Shown: one piece after another, positions 27,247 through 37,306 of the stretch
How the letters are laid out: every line of letters starts with the position of its first letter
Position numbering within the stretch: position 1 is the stretch's first letter
Assembly: GCF_018336155.1 (NCBI RefSeq)
Contig: NZ_JAGYHF010000002.1
Location: 1 to 64,000 of the forward strand
Source of the DNA: Pseudomonas rustica
Lineage (GTDB): Bacteria > Pseudomonadota > Gammaproteobacteria > Pseudomonadales > Pseudomonadaceae
Direction: 5' to 3'
DNA: 64,000 nt
The notes under the pieces: generated by a model
Seen by the model: only the letters and a program-made list of their open reading frames with translations
Told to the model about the DNA's origin: nothing
Database searches by the model: none
Translations under genes and position numbers: made by a program

Positions 27247-27867
27247 ATGTCAGGCATTCTTCCCACATCGATTGGCTACATTTCGCCCCATGGCGACTTT
27301 AGCCGTCAAAACACTCAAGCACTGAGCGGCGTCAGTCACCTGTGGCAGGATTTTTTTGCCCAGGCGCTGGCCGAACAGACGAGTGATGTGGTGCCGGCCT
27401 GCGGCACGTTTCCACCGGTTGACCTGAGCAGCAGCGAAGAGCCGACCGTCGGCAGCGACCTGCACGCGCACATCGTCAGCCAGCGCGAATGCGATGTGGT
27501 GGAAACTCAAGTGCGTCCGCCGGAGCCACTGTTCCTGCCGATCGCCGAATTCGAAACCGATCTGCTCGACAAGCCGTTCCCACCGTTTCCGGCAGAAGAA
27601 CTGAAAGCGCAGCAAGAGCAGCAGGATTTCGACAGCAGCTGGGTTCGCCCTGTGGTTATCAACAACGGCCAGCCAATGCCAGAACCGGGCCCGGCGCCGC
27701 AGAAAAAGCCTCTGTACCTGCCGATTGCCGAGTTCGACCTCGACCTGATGCAGAAACCATATCCGCCATTCCCGCCAGAAGAAATCGTCGAGCAACAGAA
27801 GGCGCTGGACTTCGATAACGGTTGGGCACGCCCAATCGTTCTGCAGAACCTGCGCCTCGCCGCGTAA
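27247..27867 (+). CDS. Hypothetical protein with two internal 49-residue repeats, 206 aa
   Basis: Function unknown. Residues about 92-140 and 153-201 are copies of one unit with the pattern PLxLPIAEFxxDLxxKPxPPFPxEExxxQQ followed by DFDxxWxRPxV. The unit is proline-rich and acidic. There is no signal peptide or membrane segment. Some databases may label such proteins TonB-like because of their Pro/Glu content, but no TonB domain is seen. The start at 27247 is preceded by a purine run. It is convergent with the extensin-like gene, four bases from its stop. Confidence 0.65.
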   Translation: MSGILPTSIGYISPHGDFSRQNTQALSGVSHLWQDFFAQALAEQTSDVVPACGTFPPVDLSSSEEPTVGSDLHAHIVSQRECDVVETQVRPPEPLFLPIAEFETDLLDKPFPPFPAEELKAQQEQQDFDSSWVRPVVINNGQPMPEPGPAPQKKPLYLPIAEFDLDLMQKPYPPFPPEEIVEQQKALDFDNGWARPIVLQNLRLAA

Positions 27868-27870
27868 CCT

Positions 27871-28563
27871 CTAGCGACACACGCTCCAGCGCCCGACATC
27901 GACATGAAAGTGATTGCGATGGGCAGCGTTGTAATCCGGACTCAACACCACACTGAACGCTTCGCAGGCGCCGTCGCGCACCTGCCGTAGAAATTTCGCG
28001 TCCTGATTTTGCTTCGGCCAGTCCTTGAGCACGCTGATGCTGCGGCCGTCGGCCAGACGAAAGCCGGCGATGTCCAGCGCATCGGCACTGGTATGACGAC
28101 TGAGTGCGCCGCTCTCGCGGTTGTAGACATTGCGGCAGGCGAAGCTGCCGAGGTGATCGAGGCGCGTGACCTTCTGGCCATAGATCGATTGAGCTGCCGG
28201 TTGCAGGGTGTGGTGTTCAAACATCGCGTAGGCCACCGCCAGCGGACAACTGGCGAGGAAACTGCTGCTCAGCGCCACCTCACCGCCCTGCACGCGCAAG
28301 GCGCCGATCAGCGGGCACTTGGCGTCGGGGCTGTCGGATTGCCGGGTGACGCGCAGATCTGAACTGCTCAATGCCTGTGCACAAAGTTCTGGCTCACTGC
28401 GCAAGCGCATCAGCTTGTAACCGGTGAGCCAATTGGGCGCGGCTTTCACGTCCAGCGGCGCCCACGGATTCGATTGCGGCGGCACCTGCAGCCAGCCGCG
28501 CCAGACACTGAACGCGGCACCACCGATCATCAACAGCACCAGGCAAAATATCCATCGCCCCAT
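27871..28563 (-). CDS. Extensin-like family protein with signal anchor, 230 aa
   Basis: Residues 1-22 form a signal peptide or membrane anchor. The remainder matches the bacterial extensin-like domain: four Cys, the motif HTSADALDIAGF and the closing HRNHFHVDVG. The His-Asp-His arrangement resembles zinc-binding sites of LAS/M15 D,D-peptidases, so a periplasmic cell-wall role is plausible though unproven. Its start lies two bases from the end of the next gene upstream, suggesting one message. Confidence 0.82.
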   Translation of the reverse strand: MGRWIFCLVLLMIGGAAFSVWRGWLQVPPQSNPWAPLDVKAAPNWLTGYKLMRLRSEPELCAQALSSSDLRVTRQSDSPDAKCPLIGALRVQGGEVALSSSFLASCPLAVAYAMFEHHTLQPAAQSIYGQKVTRLDHLGSFACRNVYNRESGALSRHTSADALDIAGFRLADGRSISVLKDWPKQNQDAKFLRQVRDGACEAFSVVLSPDYNAAHRNHFHVDVGRWSVCR

Positions 28564-28565
28564 GT

Positions 28566-29402
28566 TCAGCCTTTGAAGAACTGATTGGCTTTGGCGTACG
28601 GCATCGACTGCGAGGTGAAGCCGAACGTGCCGGATTGCTGGATTTCTTCAGCGGCGCGGAAGAACTCGCCGAACGCCGCCAGCGCCAGTGCCGAACCGGT
28701 GCTGATGCGGCGTACGCCCATGTCCTGCAATTCCTGCACGGTCAGTTTCAAACCGCCGGACATCAACACGTTGACCGGTTTCGGCGCCACCGCACGTACC
28801 ACTGCCAGCACTTCTTCGGCGTTGCGTAAACCCGGCGCGTACAGCACGTCGGCGCCAGCGTCGGCGAAGGCTTTCAAGCGGCGAATGGTGTCATCGAGGT
28901 CAGGATTGCCGTGCAGATAGTTCTCCGCACGCGCGGTGAGGATGAAAGGAAATGGCAGCGTGCGCACGGCAGCGACGGCGGCTTCGATGCGCGCCACGGC
29001 ATGTTCAAAACAATAGATCGGCGCATCCGGGCGGCCCGTCGCGTCTTCGATCGAACCACCGACCGCGCCCGCTTCGGCGGCACGCAACAAGCTTTTCGCG
29101 GACTCGGTCGGGTCATCAGAAAAGCCGTTTTCCAGATCCACCGCCACCGGTAAATCGGTCGCAGCGACAATCGCGCGGACGTTGGCCAAGGTCTCATCAA
29201 GACTCAACGCGCCATCGGCCTTGCCCTGGGAAAACGCATAACCGGCACTGGTCGTGGCCAAGGCCTGATAGCCGAGGCTGGCGAGCATCTTCGCCGAGCC
29301 GGCATCCCACGGATTGGGAATGACGAAGACTTGCGTACGCTCATGCAGCGCTTTGAAGGCGTGGGCTTTACGGGTTTGTGCTTGAAGGTCTGAGGCGTCC
29401 AT
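28566..29402 (-). CDS. Isocitrate lyase / PEP mutase family protein, 278 aa
   Basis: A TIM-barrel enzyme of the phosphoenolpyruvate mutase superfamily. Visible segments are FVIPNPWDAGSAKML, the Mg-binding VDLENGF, GGSIEDATGR, and RAENYLHG. Relatives include oxaloacetate decarboxylases and 2-methylisocitrate lyase, but this subgroup has no settled substrate. The KKCGH loop of true isocitrate lyase is absent. Probably co-transcribed with the extensin-like gene. Confidence 0.82.
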   Translation of the reverse strand: MDASDLQAQTRKAHAFKALHERTQVFVIPNPWDAGSAKMLASLGYQALATTSAGYAFSQGKADGALSLDETLANVRAIVAATDLPVAVDLENGFSDDPTESAKSLLRAAEAGAVGGSIEDATGRPDAPIYCFEHAVARIEAAVAAVRTLPFPFILTARAENYLHGNPDLDDTIRRLKAFADAGADVLYAPGLRNAEEVLAVVRAVAPKPVNVLMSGGLKLTVQELQDMGVRRISTGSALALAAFGEFFRAAEEIQQSGTFGFTSQSMPYAKANQFFKG

Positions 29403-29435
29403 CGGCTGGCTCCCGGGCAGGAAAACGAATCCGCC

Positions 29436-30296
29436 TCAGAGCAGGCCAAGTTGCTCGGCGGCGGGCTCTCTGTATAGCTCAGGCAGCGGTGGCAGGCCAG
29501 GCAAACGTTGCATCAATTGTGCGTGAAAACGTTGCGCCAGCTTCGCCGCCAACAGGTTGTCGGCGGTGTGCAGGAAGATGTACGGCGTGCGCCCCTCTTC
29601 GATCCACTCGGCGATTTTCGCCACCCACGGCACGAGGAACGTATCGTTGGCTTCAAGCTCGGGATGGCCGATGAAGCGCACCTGCGGGAATTGCGTGAAC
29701 GCCGCCGGGCGCGTCGGCACGCGGGGCTTTTTTGATTGCGCGTGGATCACCGAGGATTCGGTCGACAGGCAACTGAACAGCGCACGCGGATCGAGGCAGA
29801 TGCGCTCGACGCCACGGTCGAGCAACAAGCGATTGAGCAGGCGTTCGCTCTCACCCTTGGCGAAGAACTGTTCATGGCGCACTTCCACCGCCAGCGGGCA
29901 ATCCAGCGCATCAATGAACGCCGCCAGTTCCGGCAGCCGATGTGGCGTGAAGCTTTTCGATAATTGCAGCCACAACGGCGAAACACGCTGACCGAGGGGT
30001 TTGAGTAATTGCAGGAAGGTTTCGGCGGCAGTCAGTTGCTCGCGCAAGTCGCCGCTGTGGCTGATGTCGCCGGGGAATTTGGCGGTAAAGCGAAAGTGTT
30101 CTGGCATGACTTCGGCCCATCGCTGCACAGTGGCCGGCGACGGGCTGGCGTAGAAGGTCGTGTTGCCTTCGACGGCGTTGAATACTTGAGAATAGAGACC
30201 GAGGAAGTCAGAAGTTTTTGCGTCTACCGGGTAGAGATACTCGCGCCAGGCGTTTTCGCTCCAGGACGGGCAACCGAGGTAGTAAGGCAAATCCAT
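29436..30296 (-). CDS. DUF72 family protein, 286 aa
   Basis: The sequence YYLGCPSWSENAWRE at the start, FYASPSPATVQRWAEVMPEHFRFTAKFP and VEVRHEQFF are diagnostic of DUF72, a TIM-barrel-like family of unknown function. The start at MDLPYYLG (30296) overlaps the stop of the upstream small gene by ATGA, which supports it over the longer frame. No catalytic activity is established for the family. Confidence 0.87.
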   Translation of the reverse strand: MDLPYYLGCPSWSENAWREYLYPVDAKTSDFLGLYSQVFNAVEGNTTFYASPSPATVQRWAEVMPEHFRFTAKFPGDISHSGDLREQLTAAETFLQLLKPLGQRVSPLWLQLSKSFTPHRLPELAAFIDALDCPLAVEVRHEQFFAKGESERLLNRLLLDRGVERICLDPRALFSCLSTESSVIHAQSKKPRVPTRPAAFTQFPQVRFIGHPELEANDTFLVPWVAKIAEWIEEGRTPYIFLHTADNLLAAKLAQRFHAQLMQRLPGLPPLPELYREPAAEQLGLL

Positions 30297-30607
30297 CAGA
30301 TGTACAGATCGAGGCCCAGCACGTCTGCATCCCAATCGACAAAACCGGCGGTGCTCAGGTAGCTGGCGAGGGCCATCGCTACGCTTTTGCTCATGGCGCG
30401 GTGGTAAATCATGTCTTGTTGGCGGGCGGGCAGATTGCTCAGGCGTTGCGCGGTGGCTTTGGCGGCAGCACGTGCAGCCAGTTGCTCTTCAGTCGGGAAT
30501 TCCAGCTCGCCGTCGATATCGTCGACGGATTCATCCACCGTCACATTGCCTTTGCGAGGCTTGCGCTTGATGGGATAGGACTGAGAGGAGAGGCCGTCTA
30601 TACGCAT
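30296..30607 (-). CDS. Small hypothetical protein coupled to the DUF72 gene, 103 aa
   Basis: Unknown function. It has a basic N-terminus (PIKRKPRKGN), an acidic middle, and a helical C-terminal half. The stop overlaps the DUF72 start (ATGA), so the two should be translated together. I recognise similar small genes next to DUF72 in other pseudomonads only vaguely. Confidence 0.65.
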   Translation of the reverse strand: MRIDGLSSQSYPIKRKPRKGNVTVDESVDDIDGELEFPTEEQLAARAAAKATAQRLSNLPARQQDMIYHRAMSKSVAMALASYLSTAGFVDWDADVLGLDLYI

Positions 30608-30747
30608 AAATTCATGCTCGGTATCGATGATGGCAATTTAGCGGCACCGGGCCGACTTAGCAAACTGCCGAGTGATAACTAGAACACATAAAGCGCAAAA
30701 GGTTTAAAGCGAGGGGGTGGAAACTGACGATTGGTGTTTTTAAAATC

Positions 30748-30824
30748 AAAAGATCGCAGCCTTCGGCAGCTCCTACAGTTGGAATGTGATCCCTGTAGGA
30801 GCTGCCGAAGGCTGCGATCTTTTA
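30748..30824. repeat. Inverted REP pair downstream of tsaB
   Basis: AAAGATCGCAGCCTTCGGCA at 30748 pairs with its reverse complement ending at 30824, six bases before the tsaB stop codon. It may form the 3' end hairpin of the tsaB message. Confidence 0.92.
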
Positions 30825-30829
30825 AAGGC

Positions 30830-31504
30830 TCAACGAGCCTTGGGGGTGGCGACTTTGTCGCGCAGGTAAACCGGTTGCGCGTCATCTGCCGGGATTGATT
30901 CGCCGCGTTCCCAAGCGAAGCGCGCCAACGTCAGCAGATCTTCGGCGTGGGGCAGCATGCCTGCGTCGGAACCCGTCAGATTGACGGCGATGCGCTCGGC
31001 ATAACCCCAACCGGTGCCGGCACCAAACCAGTCGCCACTGGCATCCGCAGGCAGCGCGACCACTTCCGGCGGCAGCACCGCTTCGGCGCCGACCAGACGC
31101 ATCTCCCCCGCCGTCTCGCGGTAGCAGCCCCAATACACTTCATCCATGCGCGCATCGATGGCCGCAGCGACCTGGCTCACACCATGTTCACGCAACGCAC
31201 GCTGCGCCAGCACCGCCAGATTGGACACCGGCAACACCGGGCGATCCAGCGCAAACGCCAGGCCCTGCACCACACCAATGGCAATCCGCACCCCGGTAAA
31301 CGCACCCGGCCCGCGACCGAAAGCGATCGCATCGACCGCTTGCAACGTGGTGCCGGCGTCGGCCAGCAGTTGCTGAATCATCGGCAGCAGCTTCTGCGCG
31401 TGCAGACGCGGGATCACCTCGTAATGGCTCGTGACCTTGCCGTCATGCAGCAAGGCAACGGAGCAAGCTTCAGTCGCGGTGTCCAGGGCCAGCAAGGTGC
31501 TCAT
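30830..31504 (-). CDS. tsaB: tRNA threonylcarbamoyladenosine synthesis protein TsaB
   Basis: TsaB is the non-catalytic ASKHA-fold partner of TsaD in making t6A37 of tRNA. The N-terminus MSTLLALDTATEACSVAL and the block FGRGPGAFTGVRIAIGV are diagnostic. The start at 31504 gives 224 aa, the normal size. It lies 93 bases downstream of adk. TcdA in this window acts on the product of this pathway. Confidence 0.93.
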   Translation of the reverse strand: MSTLLALDTATEACSVALLHDGKVTSHYEVIPRLHAQKLLPMIQQLLADAGTTLQAVDAIAFGRGPGAFTGVRIAIGVVQGLAFALDRPVLPVSNLAVLAQRALREHGVSQVAAAIDARMDEVYWGCYRETAGEMRLVGAEAVLPPEVVALPADASGDWFGAGTGWGYAERIAVNLTGSDAGMLPHAEDLLTLARFAWERGESIPADDAQPVYLRDKVATPKAR

Positions 31505-31597
31505 CGATGTTTCCAAAACAGGGGTGGGAAAAAGTGCGTCAGTATAAACAACTACGGCCCGCAAGCGGGCCGTGGATGATGCTGCGATTCAGACTTT

Positions 31598-32260
<663 letters not shown>

Positions 32261-32293
32261 TCAATTTTTTTATAAAAAGCTTTTACAAAACAA

Positions 32294-32319
32294 AGGATTC
32301 GCCTCTTGGGACGAATCCT
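32294..32319 (-). terminator. Hairpin between ppc and adk
   Basis: AGGATTCG (32294) pairs with CGAATCCT (ending 32319); read leftward it is followed by TTTGTTTTG, fitting a terminator or attenuator just before adk. The rest of the 300-base gap (32249-32548) holds no gene; a second hairpin (ACCGGC/GCCGGT, 32508-32526) lies right after ppc. Confidence 0.6.
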
Positions 32320-32548
32320 GAAAATACGGGACGTGGCCGCAGAAACGGCCAAAGGCTGATCAAGATACACAGCAGGCTGCGCCCACACAAGACGCCAAAA
32401 GTCGGAGAAACCTTCGCCCGCCGCGACCCTGCGACGCGGTGACCCAAGTCGCAACCCCATCATTAACTGTCGCCTGGCGGCACTTTCACCCGTCAGGCAA
32501 AGCGGCAACCGGCGCCTGTTGCCGGTGCCGCATGCCACGCCAAAACTG

Positions 32549-35179
32549 TTAGCCGGTGTTGCGCAAACCGGCGGCGATCCCCGCCACAGACACCAGCAAC
32601 GCCTGTTCCACCGGGCTGCCCTGCTCGACATTCTGCTGCCGTGAACGGGCCAGTAACTCGGCCTGCAATAGATGTAGCGGGTCGAGGTAAGTGTTACGCA
32701 GACGGATGAATTCGAGGGTGTCCGGGCTATGCGCCAGCAGCTGCGACTGACCGGTCAGACCAAGCACCACCGCGCACGCCTGCGACAATAGGTCGCGTAA
32801 CTGCGCGCCCAACGGCAGCAAATCCGCCTCGACCAGACGCTCGTCGTAGGACAACGCGATGTCCGCGTCGGCCTTGGCCAGCACCATTTCCAGCATGTCG
32901 ATGCGCGTGCGGAAGAACGGCCACTGCTCACGCATCTGCCCGAGCAACTCGCCTTCGCCGCGCTCCAGCGCTTTGCTCAACGCCGATTCCCAGCCGAGCC
33001 ACGCCGGCAGCATCAGCCGCGTTTGCGTCCAGCCGAAGATCCACGGAATCGCCCGCAGACTTTCGATACCGCCCGCGCGGCGTTTCGCCGGACGACTGCC
33101 GAGCGGCAAGCGGCCCAACTCCTGCTCCGGTGTGGACTGACGGAAATACTCAACGAACTGCGGATTCTCTCGCACCACCTGACGGTAAGCACTGACGCCA
33201 TCGGCCGCCAATTCATCCATCAGATGGCGCCATTGCGGCGTTGGCGGCGGCGGTGGCAGCAGCGTCGCTTCAAGCACCGCTGCCAGGTACAGATTGAGGT
33301 TTTGCTCGGCGATGTCCGGCAGGCCGAATTTGAATCGAATCATTTCCCCCTGCTCGGTGGTACGGAAACGCCCCGCCACCGACCCCGGCGGTTGCGACAG
33401 AATTGCCGCGTGCGCCGGGCCACCGCCACGGCCGACGGTGCCGCCGCGACCGTGGAACAGCAGCAGTTCGACTTGCTGCTCACGGCAGATTTCCACCAAG
33501 CGTTCCTGCGCGCGATATTGCGCCCAGGCCGCCGCCGTGGTGCCGGCGTCCTTGGCCGAGTCGGAGTAACCGATCATCACTTCCTGCGGGCCTTGCAGCC
33601 GTGCGCGGTAGCCCGGCAACAGCAACAGTCGCTCCATCACCGGCCCGGCGTTGTCGAGGTCGGCGAGGGTTTCGAACAGCGGCACCACACGCATCGGCCG
33701 CAACACGCCGGACTCTTTGAGCAGCAGTTGCACGGCGAGCACATCGGAAGCGGCGCCAGCCATGGAGATCACGTAGGAACCGAGCGAAGCGCCCGGTGCG
33801 GCAGCGATTTCCTTGCAGGTGTTGAGCACTTCGGCGGTGTCGGCGGACGGTTTGAAATGTGCTGGCAGCAATGGCCGGCGATTAGTCAGTTCTTGCGTGA
33901 GGAAACGGATGCGCTGTTCTTCATCCCAATCTTCGTAGCGACCGAGGCCGAGGTAGTCGGTGATTTCAGTCATCGCCGAGCTGTGCCGCGACGAATCCTG
34001 ACGCACATCAAGGCGCACGAGGAACAGGCCGAAGGTCACCGCACGACGCAGGCAATCGAGCAACGGCCCGTCGGCAATCACGCCCATGCCGCATTCGTGC
34101 AGCGAGTTGAAACACAGTTCCAGCGGATCGAGCAGATCGCGATTGTTGCTCAGCACATCGGCCGGCGCAGGCGTCGGCGCGGTCAGTGCGGCGTGTGCCC
34201 AGTTGCGCGTGGCACGCAGGCGTTCGCGCAGTTGCTTAAGGACTGCGCGATACGGTTCGGCGCTGTCGCCAGCCTTGGCTTTGAGCGCATCGCTGGCCTG
34301 CTGCATCGACAGTTCGGCCGCCAGATGATCGACATCGCGCAGGTACAAATCGGCGGCCATCCAGCGCGCCAGCAGCAACACTTCGCGGGTCACTGCGGCG
34401 GTGACGTTGGGGTTGCCGTCACGGTCGCCGCCCATCCACGACGCGAAGCGAATCGGCGCCGCCTCCAGCGGCAAATGCAGGCCGGCCGCTTCAAACAAAG
34501 CCTTGTCGGCCTTGCGCATATGGTTGGGAATCGCCTGCCACAGCGAATGCTCGATCACCGCGAAACCCCACTTGGCTTCGTCGACCGGCGTCGGTCGCGT
34601 GCGGCGGATTTCTTCGGTGTGCCAGGCTTCGGCGATCAGCCGTTGCAGAGTGTTTTGAATTTGCTCGCGTTCGGCGCTGGTCAGGTCGCGATGATCCTGC
34701 GCGGCGAGTTGCGCGGCGATCGCGTCGTACTTCTGGATCAGCGTGCGCCGCGCCACTTCGGTCGGGTGCGCGGTCAACACCAGTTCGATTTCCAGTCGCG
34801 ATAGCTGGCGGGCCAGCGATTCGGCGCTGTGGCCTTCGTTGCGCAAACGTGCGAGCAACTCGGGCAACACGCTGGACTCGAACGGCGCCGGCTGCGACTC
34901 TTCGCGCCGATGGATCAACTGATACTGCTCGGCGATGTTCGCCAGATTGAGAAACTGGTTGAACGCGCGCGCCACCGGGAGCAGTTCGTCTTCGCTCAAT
35001 TGATTGAGGCTGGCGCTCAGTTCAGCGTCCATCGAGCCACGGCGATCGGCCTTGGCGCCCTTGCGAATCTGCTCGATCTTGTCGAGAAACGCCTCGCCGT
35101 ATTGATCTCGAATGGTGTTGCCCAACAGCTCTCCGAGCAGGTGAACGTCTTCGCGCAAGCGTGCATCAATATCGGTCAT
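32549..35179 (-). CDS. ppc: Phosphoenolpyruvate carboxylase
   Basis: Fixes bicarbonate onto PEP to make oxaloacetate, refilling the TCA cycle. Conserved motifs include [13 protein letters not shown] with the catalytic His, [10 protein letters not shown], and [14 protein letters not shown]. Starting at MTDIDARL (35179) gives 876 aa, the usual Pseudomonas size; the ORF begins two codons earlier without a better ribosome site. It is read leftward, toward adk and tsaB. Confidence 0.96.
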   Translation of the reverse strand: MTDIDARLREDVHLLGELLGNTIRDQYGEAFLDKIEQIRKGAKADRRGSMDAELSASLNQLSEDELLPVARAFNQFLNLANIAEQYQLIHRREESQPAPFESSVLPELLARLRNEGHSAESLARQLSRLEIELVLTAHPTEVARRTLIQKYDAIAAQLAAQDHRDLTSAEREQIQNTLQRLIAEAWHTEEIRRTRPTPVDEAKWGFAVIEHSLWQAIPNHMRKADKALFEAAGLHLPLEAAPIRFASWMGGDRDGNPNVTAAVTREVLLLARWMAADLYLRDVDHLAAELSMQQASDALKAKAGDSAEPYRAVLKQLRERLRATRNWAHAALTAPTPAPADVLSNNRDLLDPLELCFNSLHECGMGVIADGPLLDCLRRAVTFGLFLVRLDVRQDSSRHSSAMTEITDYLGLGRYEDWDEEQRIRFLTQELTNRRPLLPAHFKPSADTAEVLNTCKEIAAAPGASLGSYVISMAGAASDVLAVQLLLKESGVLRPMRVVPLFETLADLDNAGPVMERLLLLPGYRARLQGPQEVMIGYSDSAKDAGTTAAAWAQYRAQERLVEICREQQVELLLFHGRGGTVGRGGGPAHAAILSQPPGSVAGRFRTTEQGEMIRFKFGLPDIAEQNLNLYLAAVLEATLLPPPPPTPQWRHLMDELAADGVSAYRQVVRENPQFVEYFRQSTPEQELGRLPLGSRPAKRRAGGIESLRAIPWIFGWTQTRLMLPAWLGWESALSKALERGEGELLGQMREQWPFFRTRIDMLEMVLAKADADIALSYDERLVEADLLPLGAQLRDLLSQACAVVLGLTGQSQLLAHSPDTLEFIRLRNTYLDPLHLLQAELLARSRQQNVEQGSPVEQALLVSVAGIAAGLRNTG

Positions 35180-35392
35180 CAGCAATTCCCCAGCAGTAAT
35201 CCGGACAGCTTAGAAACGAGTGCATGACCTAGAGAGTGCCGCTCTACGGCGCTTCTTACAAGCATCCGACCAAGGGACTTTAAACCTTGTGGCCGAAAGC
35301 TAGTCTCAACAGTAAGCCGTACAACGGCTTGCCGCCGGCCCCGGCGGACACTCACCCAGACCTGCCATGAGCAGGTGCGAAATGAGGTCATC

Positions 35393-35701
35393 ATGAAAAT
35401 TCGTGAACTCGCCCAGCATTGGGAAGAAAACGCCAAAGGTCGCCTGACTGACACTGGCTACACGATTCATCTGGACGTTGAGGCGGCTGCGCGACTGGCC
35501 GCGATTGCCGAGATGTACCCCAAACGGCATGCCGAAGAATTGCTTGGCGAACTGATTGGCGCAGCGCTTGAGGAGTTCGAAGCGAGCCTGCCGTATGTGA
35601 AAGGTTCGACGGTAGTGGCGACGGATGAGGAAGGTGATCCGCTGTACGAAGAAAGCGAGCACGCAATAGGAAAAACTCAAGGTCTCTTTAAAGCCGCGTA
35701 G
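35393..35701 (+). CDS. Small conserved protein with atypical C-terminus (often labelled pili-tip or pilin-assembly), 102 aa
   Basis: Residues 1-88 (MKIRELAQHWEENAKGRLTD, then LPYVKGSTVVATDEEGDPLYE) match a small Pseudomonas family that I recall labelled as type 1 pili tip or pilin assembly component; experimental support for that label is unknown to me. The final 15 or so residues do not follow the pattern I expect (a D-G-TP tail, as in the paralogue that follows) and no other frame restores it. The tail may have been replaced by recombination. It is divergent from ppc. Confidence 0.65.
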   Translation: MKIRELAQHWEENAKGRLTDTGYTIHLDVEAAARLAAIAEMYPKRHAEELLGELIGAALEEFEASLPYVKGSTVVATDEEGDPLYEESEHAIGKTQGLFKAA

Positions 35702-35790
35702 CACATGGGTTTGCGGTCATTTCAGCGAACCATGAATGGCAAATACAGTCACAGATTTACGAACACATCTAGCCAAGCCGGAGATACCCC

Positions 35791-36105
35791 ATGGACACCT
35801 TCAAGAACATGCTCAACGACTGGGAATCTGAGTCGCAGGAAGCCAGTGATAGGGTGGAATACACCCTCACTTTGGATAAGCATGATCTAGTCAAAATCAA
35901 AGCTTTCGCAGAAGCCTACGGGCTGGACGAAGCCACCATTACCGAAGGTTTGATCCACTCGGCAATTAAGGAAGCTGAGCAGGCCATGCCTTATGTGAAG
36001 GGTTCACAAGTCATCAGGGTTGAAGAAGGTGAAGAGATTTATGCAGATGCCGGTAAAACACCTGCATACGTTGAGGCTGAACAGAAATTGTCAAATACCC
36101 TTTGA
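35791..36105 (+). CDS. Paralogue of the preceding small protein, 104 aa
   Basis: Shares the layout of the preceding protein: N-terminal WESE segment, a beta strand (YTLTLDKHD), a helix pair, and the near-identical MPYVKGSQV, ending in IYADAGKTPAYVEAE. The two genes are 89 bases apart and evidently descend from a duplication or a second acquisition. Its codons are more AT-rich than the first copy's. It is convergent with the last gene of the nuclease cluster, 33 bases away. Function unknown. Confidence 0.6.
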   Translation: MDTFKNMLNDWESESQEASDRVEYTLTLDKHDLVKIKAFAEAYGLDEATITEGLIHSAIKEAEQAMPYVKGSQVIRVEEGEEIYADAGKTPAYVEAEQKLSNTL

Positions 36106-36138
36106 TTCAAGGATTGAACATAAAAAGAGGTTCTGACT

Positions 36139-37206
36139 CTATAAAATGGCAGGTTGGAACGGCTGAGGGCGTTTGGTCTGAACCATGACCACTTCCACCT
36201 CAAAACCCATTTCAACGATCCTTGGGAATGTCTCGATCTGACTGATAGTGAGGTTGTCTGTCCTTTTCACTTCCAGAAACTTCAGATTTTGACCATCCAA
36301 ACCCAGCAGGTCAGGCCATCCCCGTGCATAGACGTTTGGCTCGATGAAATCGTGCTTGATAATGGATAGGAACCTGTCGTACCCGAACGCTCGATACACA
36401 ATCGCCACATCATCGGCATCCATAGTTGAGAATTTTGGTTCACGCACATCTTGAAAAATTGTGCCGGAGCTTTCGATTGATCGAACATAGGTGTGAAAAT
36501 AATCTTCTGTAAACTCGCCCAAAAACTGGGTTTCCAGATCTCGATCTACAACCCCCATGCAATGATAGTAAGGCTCAATTCCGAGTTTCTGGCAAATCGG
36601 TGACAACATCTTGCGTATAAAAAGCTCGTAGATTCCGTTCTCAATGTAAAACCAATTAATTTCTGTCGTCTCATTGAGATACCTAATTACAGATAGCTCA
36701 ACGCAAGCTGCATCAGTCGAAATATCCAACTTTGAATAAGGGACATTCAATTCAATGCATTGCTTCCTACACGACGAGGAAGAGAGCTTTTGAGCTACAC
36801 CTAATCGAGTTAAAAAACCGCACTCATCTATAAGACCTTTCAAATAAAGATTTTTGTTTTCAGATTTCGTGAGCTTCGCACCAGTAATTTTTTTATTAAA
36901 AATCGGCTGAATAAAATTGCTAAGATCTTGTGGCCCTCTGACATTTACTAAAAAATCTTTACGTGCCAGACCGATTAATTTTTCGTAGTACCCCGGAACC
37001 GTCATTAGAGCTTGCTTAAAATGTTCGCCTTTCGGCAATGGCAGTACAACAGACATGAGCTGTATTCGCCATTGTTTAAGGGACGACTTACTTTTTACGA
37101 TGCGATCACCAGTCCTATCAAAGAATTCGCTCTCACCCATCTCATCGACGGCATTGAGAATTAGATACTTGGAGTAAATAGAATAATTGGTGCGAATACC
37201 CCTCAT
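36139..37206 (-). CDS. VRR-NUC-like PD-(D/E)XK nuclease, last gene of accessory cluster, 355 aa
   Basis: The C-terminus carries GWPDLLGL (D299), then LEVKRTDNLTISQ (E312, K314, Q323), the order and spacing of the VRR-NUC fold (PD, E-x-K, then a Gln) found in FAN1-type and phage structure-specific nucleases. Residues 1-290 are not recognised. The gene is AT-rich compared with the core. The start at 37206 follows GAGGGGGTTAA. It lies 96 bases downstream of the NTPase gene with a palindrome between, so it may have its own promoter. Role inferred: nuclease effector or processing enzyme of a defence locus. Confidence 0.65.
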   Translation of the reverse strand: MRGIRTNYSIYSKYLILNAVDEMGESEFFDRTGDRIVKSKSSLKQWRIQLMSVVLPLPKGEHFKQALMTVPGYYEKLIGLARKDFLVNVRGPQDLSNFIQPIFNKKITGAKLTKSENKNLYLKGLIDECGFLTRLGVAQKLSSSSCRKQCIELNVPYSKLDISTDAACVELSVIRYLNETTEINWFYIENGIYELFIRKMLSPICQKLGIEPYYHCMGVVDRDLETQFLGEFTEDYFHTYVRSIESSGTIFQDVREPKFSTMDADDVAIVYRAFGYDRFLSIIKHDFIEPNVYARGWPDLLGLDGQNLKFLEVKRTDNLTISQIETFPRIVEMGFEVEVVMVQTKRPQPFQPAIL

Positions 37207-37247
37207 TTAACCCCCTCACCATTTAGATTGATATAAGAGACAACATG

Positions 37248-37269
37248 TTTACAAGAACCCGCTTGTAAA
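37248..37269. promoter_or_regulatory. Perfect 8-base palindrome upstream of the VRR-NUC-like gene
   Basis: TTTACAAG (37248-37255), spacer AACCCG, CTTGTAAA (37262-37269). It lies 42 bases before the nuclease start. It suits a dimeric repressor site or a small RNA hairpin; there is no T-run, so a terminator is less likely. Confidence 0.5.
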
Positions 37270-37286
37270 GGCCAGCTATCTTGAAT

Positions 37287-37306
37287 ATAGCCTACCGAAA
37301 GGCTAT
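37287..37306 (-). terminator. Hairpin spanning the NTPase stop codon
   Basis: ATAGCCT and AGGCTAT form a seven-pair stem that includes the stop codon of the NTPase gene at 37303. There is no clear T-run. It may reduce read-through into the nuclease gene or stabilise the upstream message. Confidence 0.35.

Noticed and set aside
33023..34804. 593-codon frame on the plus strand
   Set aside because: Opposite ppc, whose motifs are unmistakable; shadow.
35306..35704. 132-codon minus-strand frame over the small protein at 35393
   Set aside because: No ribosome site or motif; the plus-strand protein belongs to a family with a paralogue next door.
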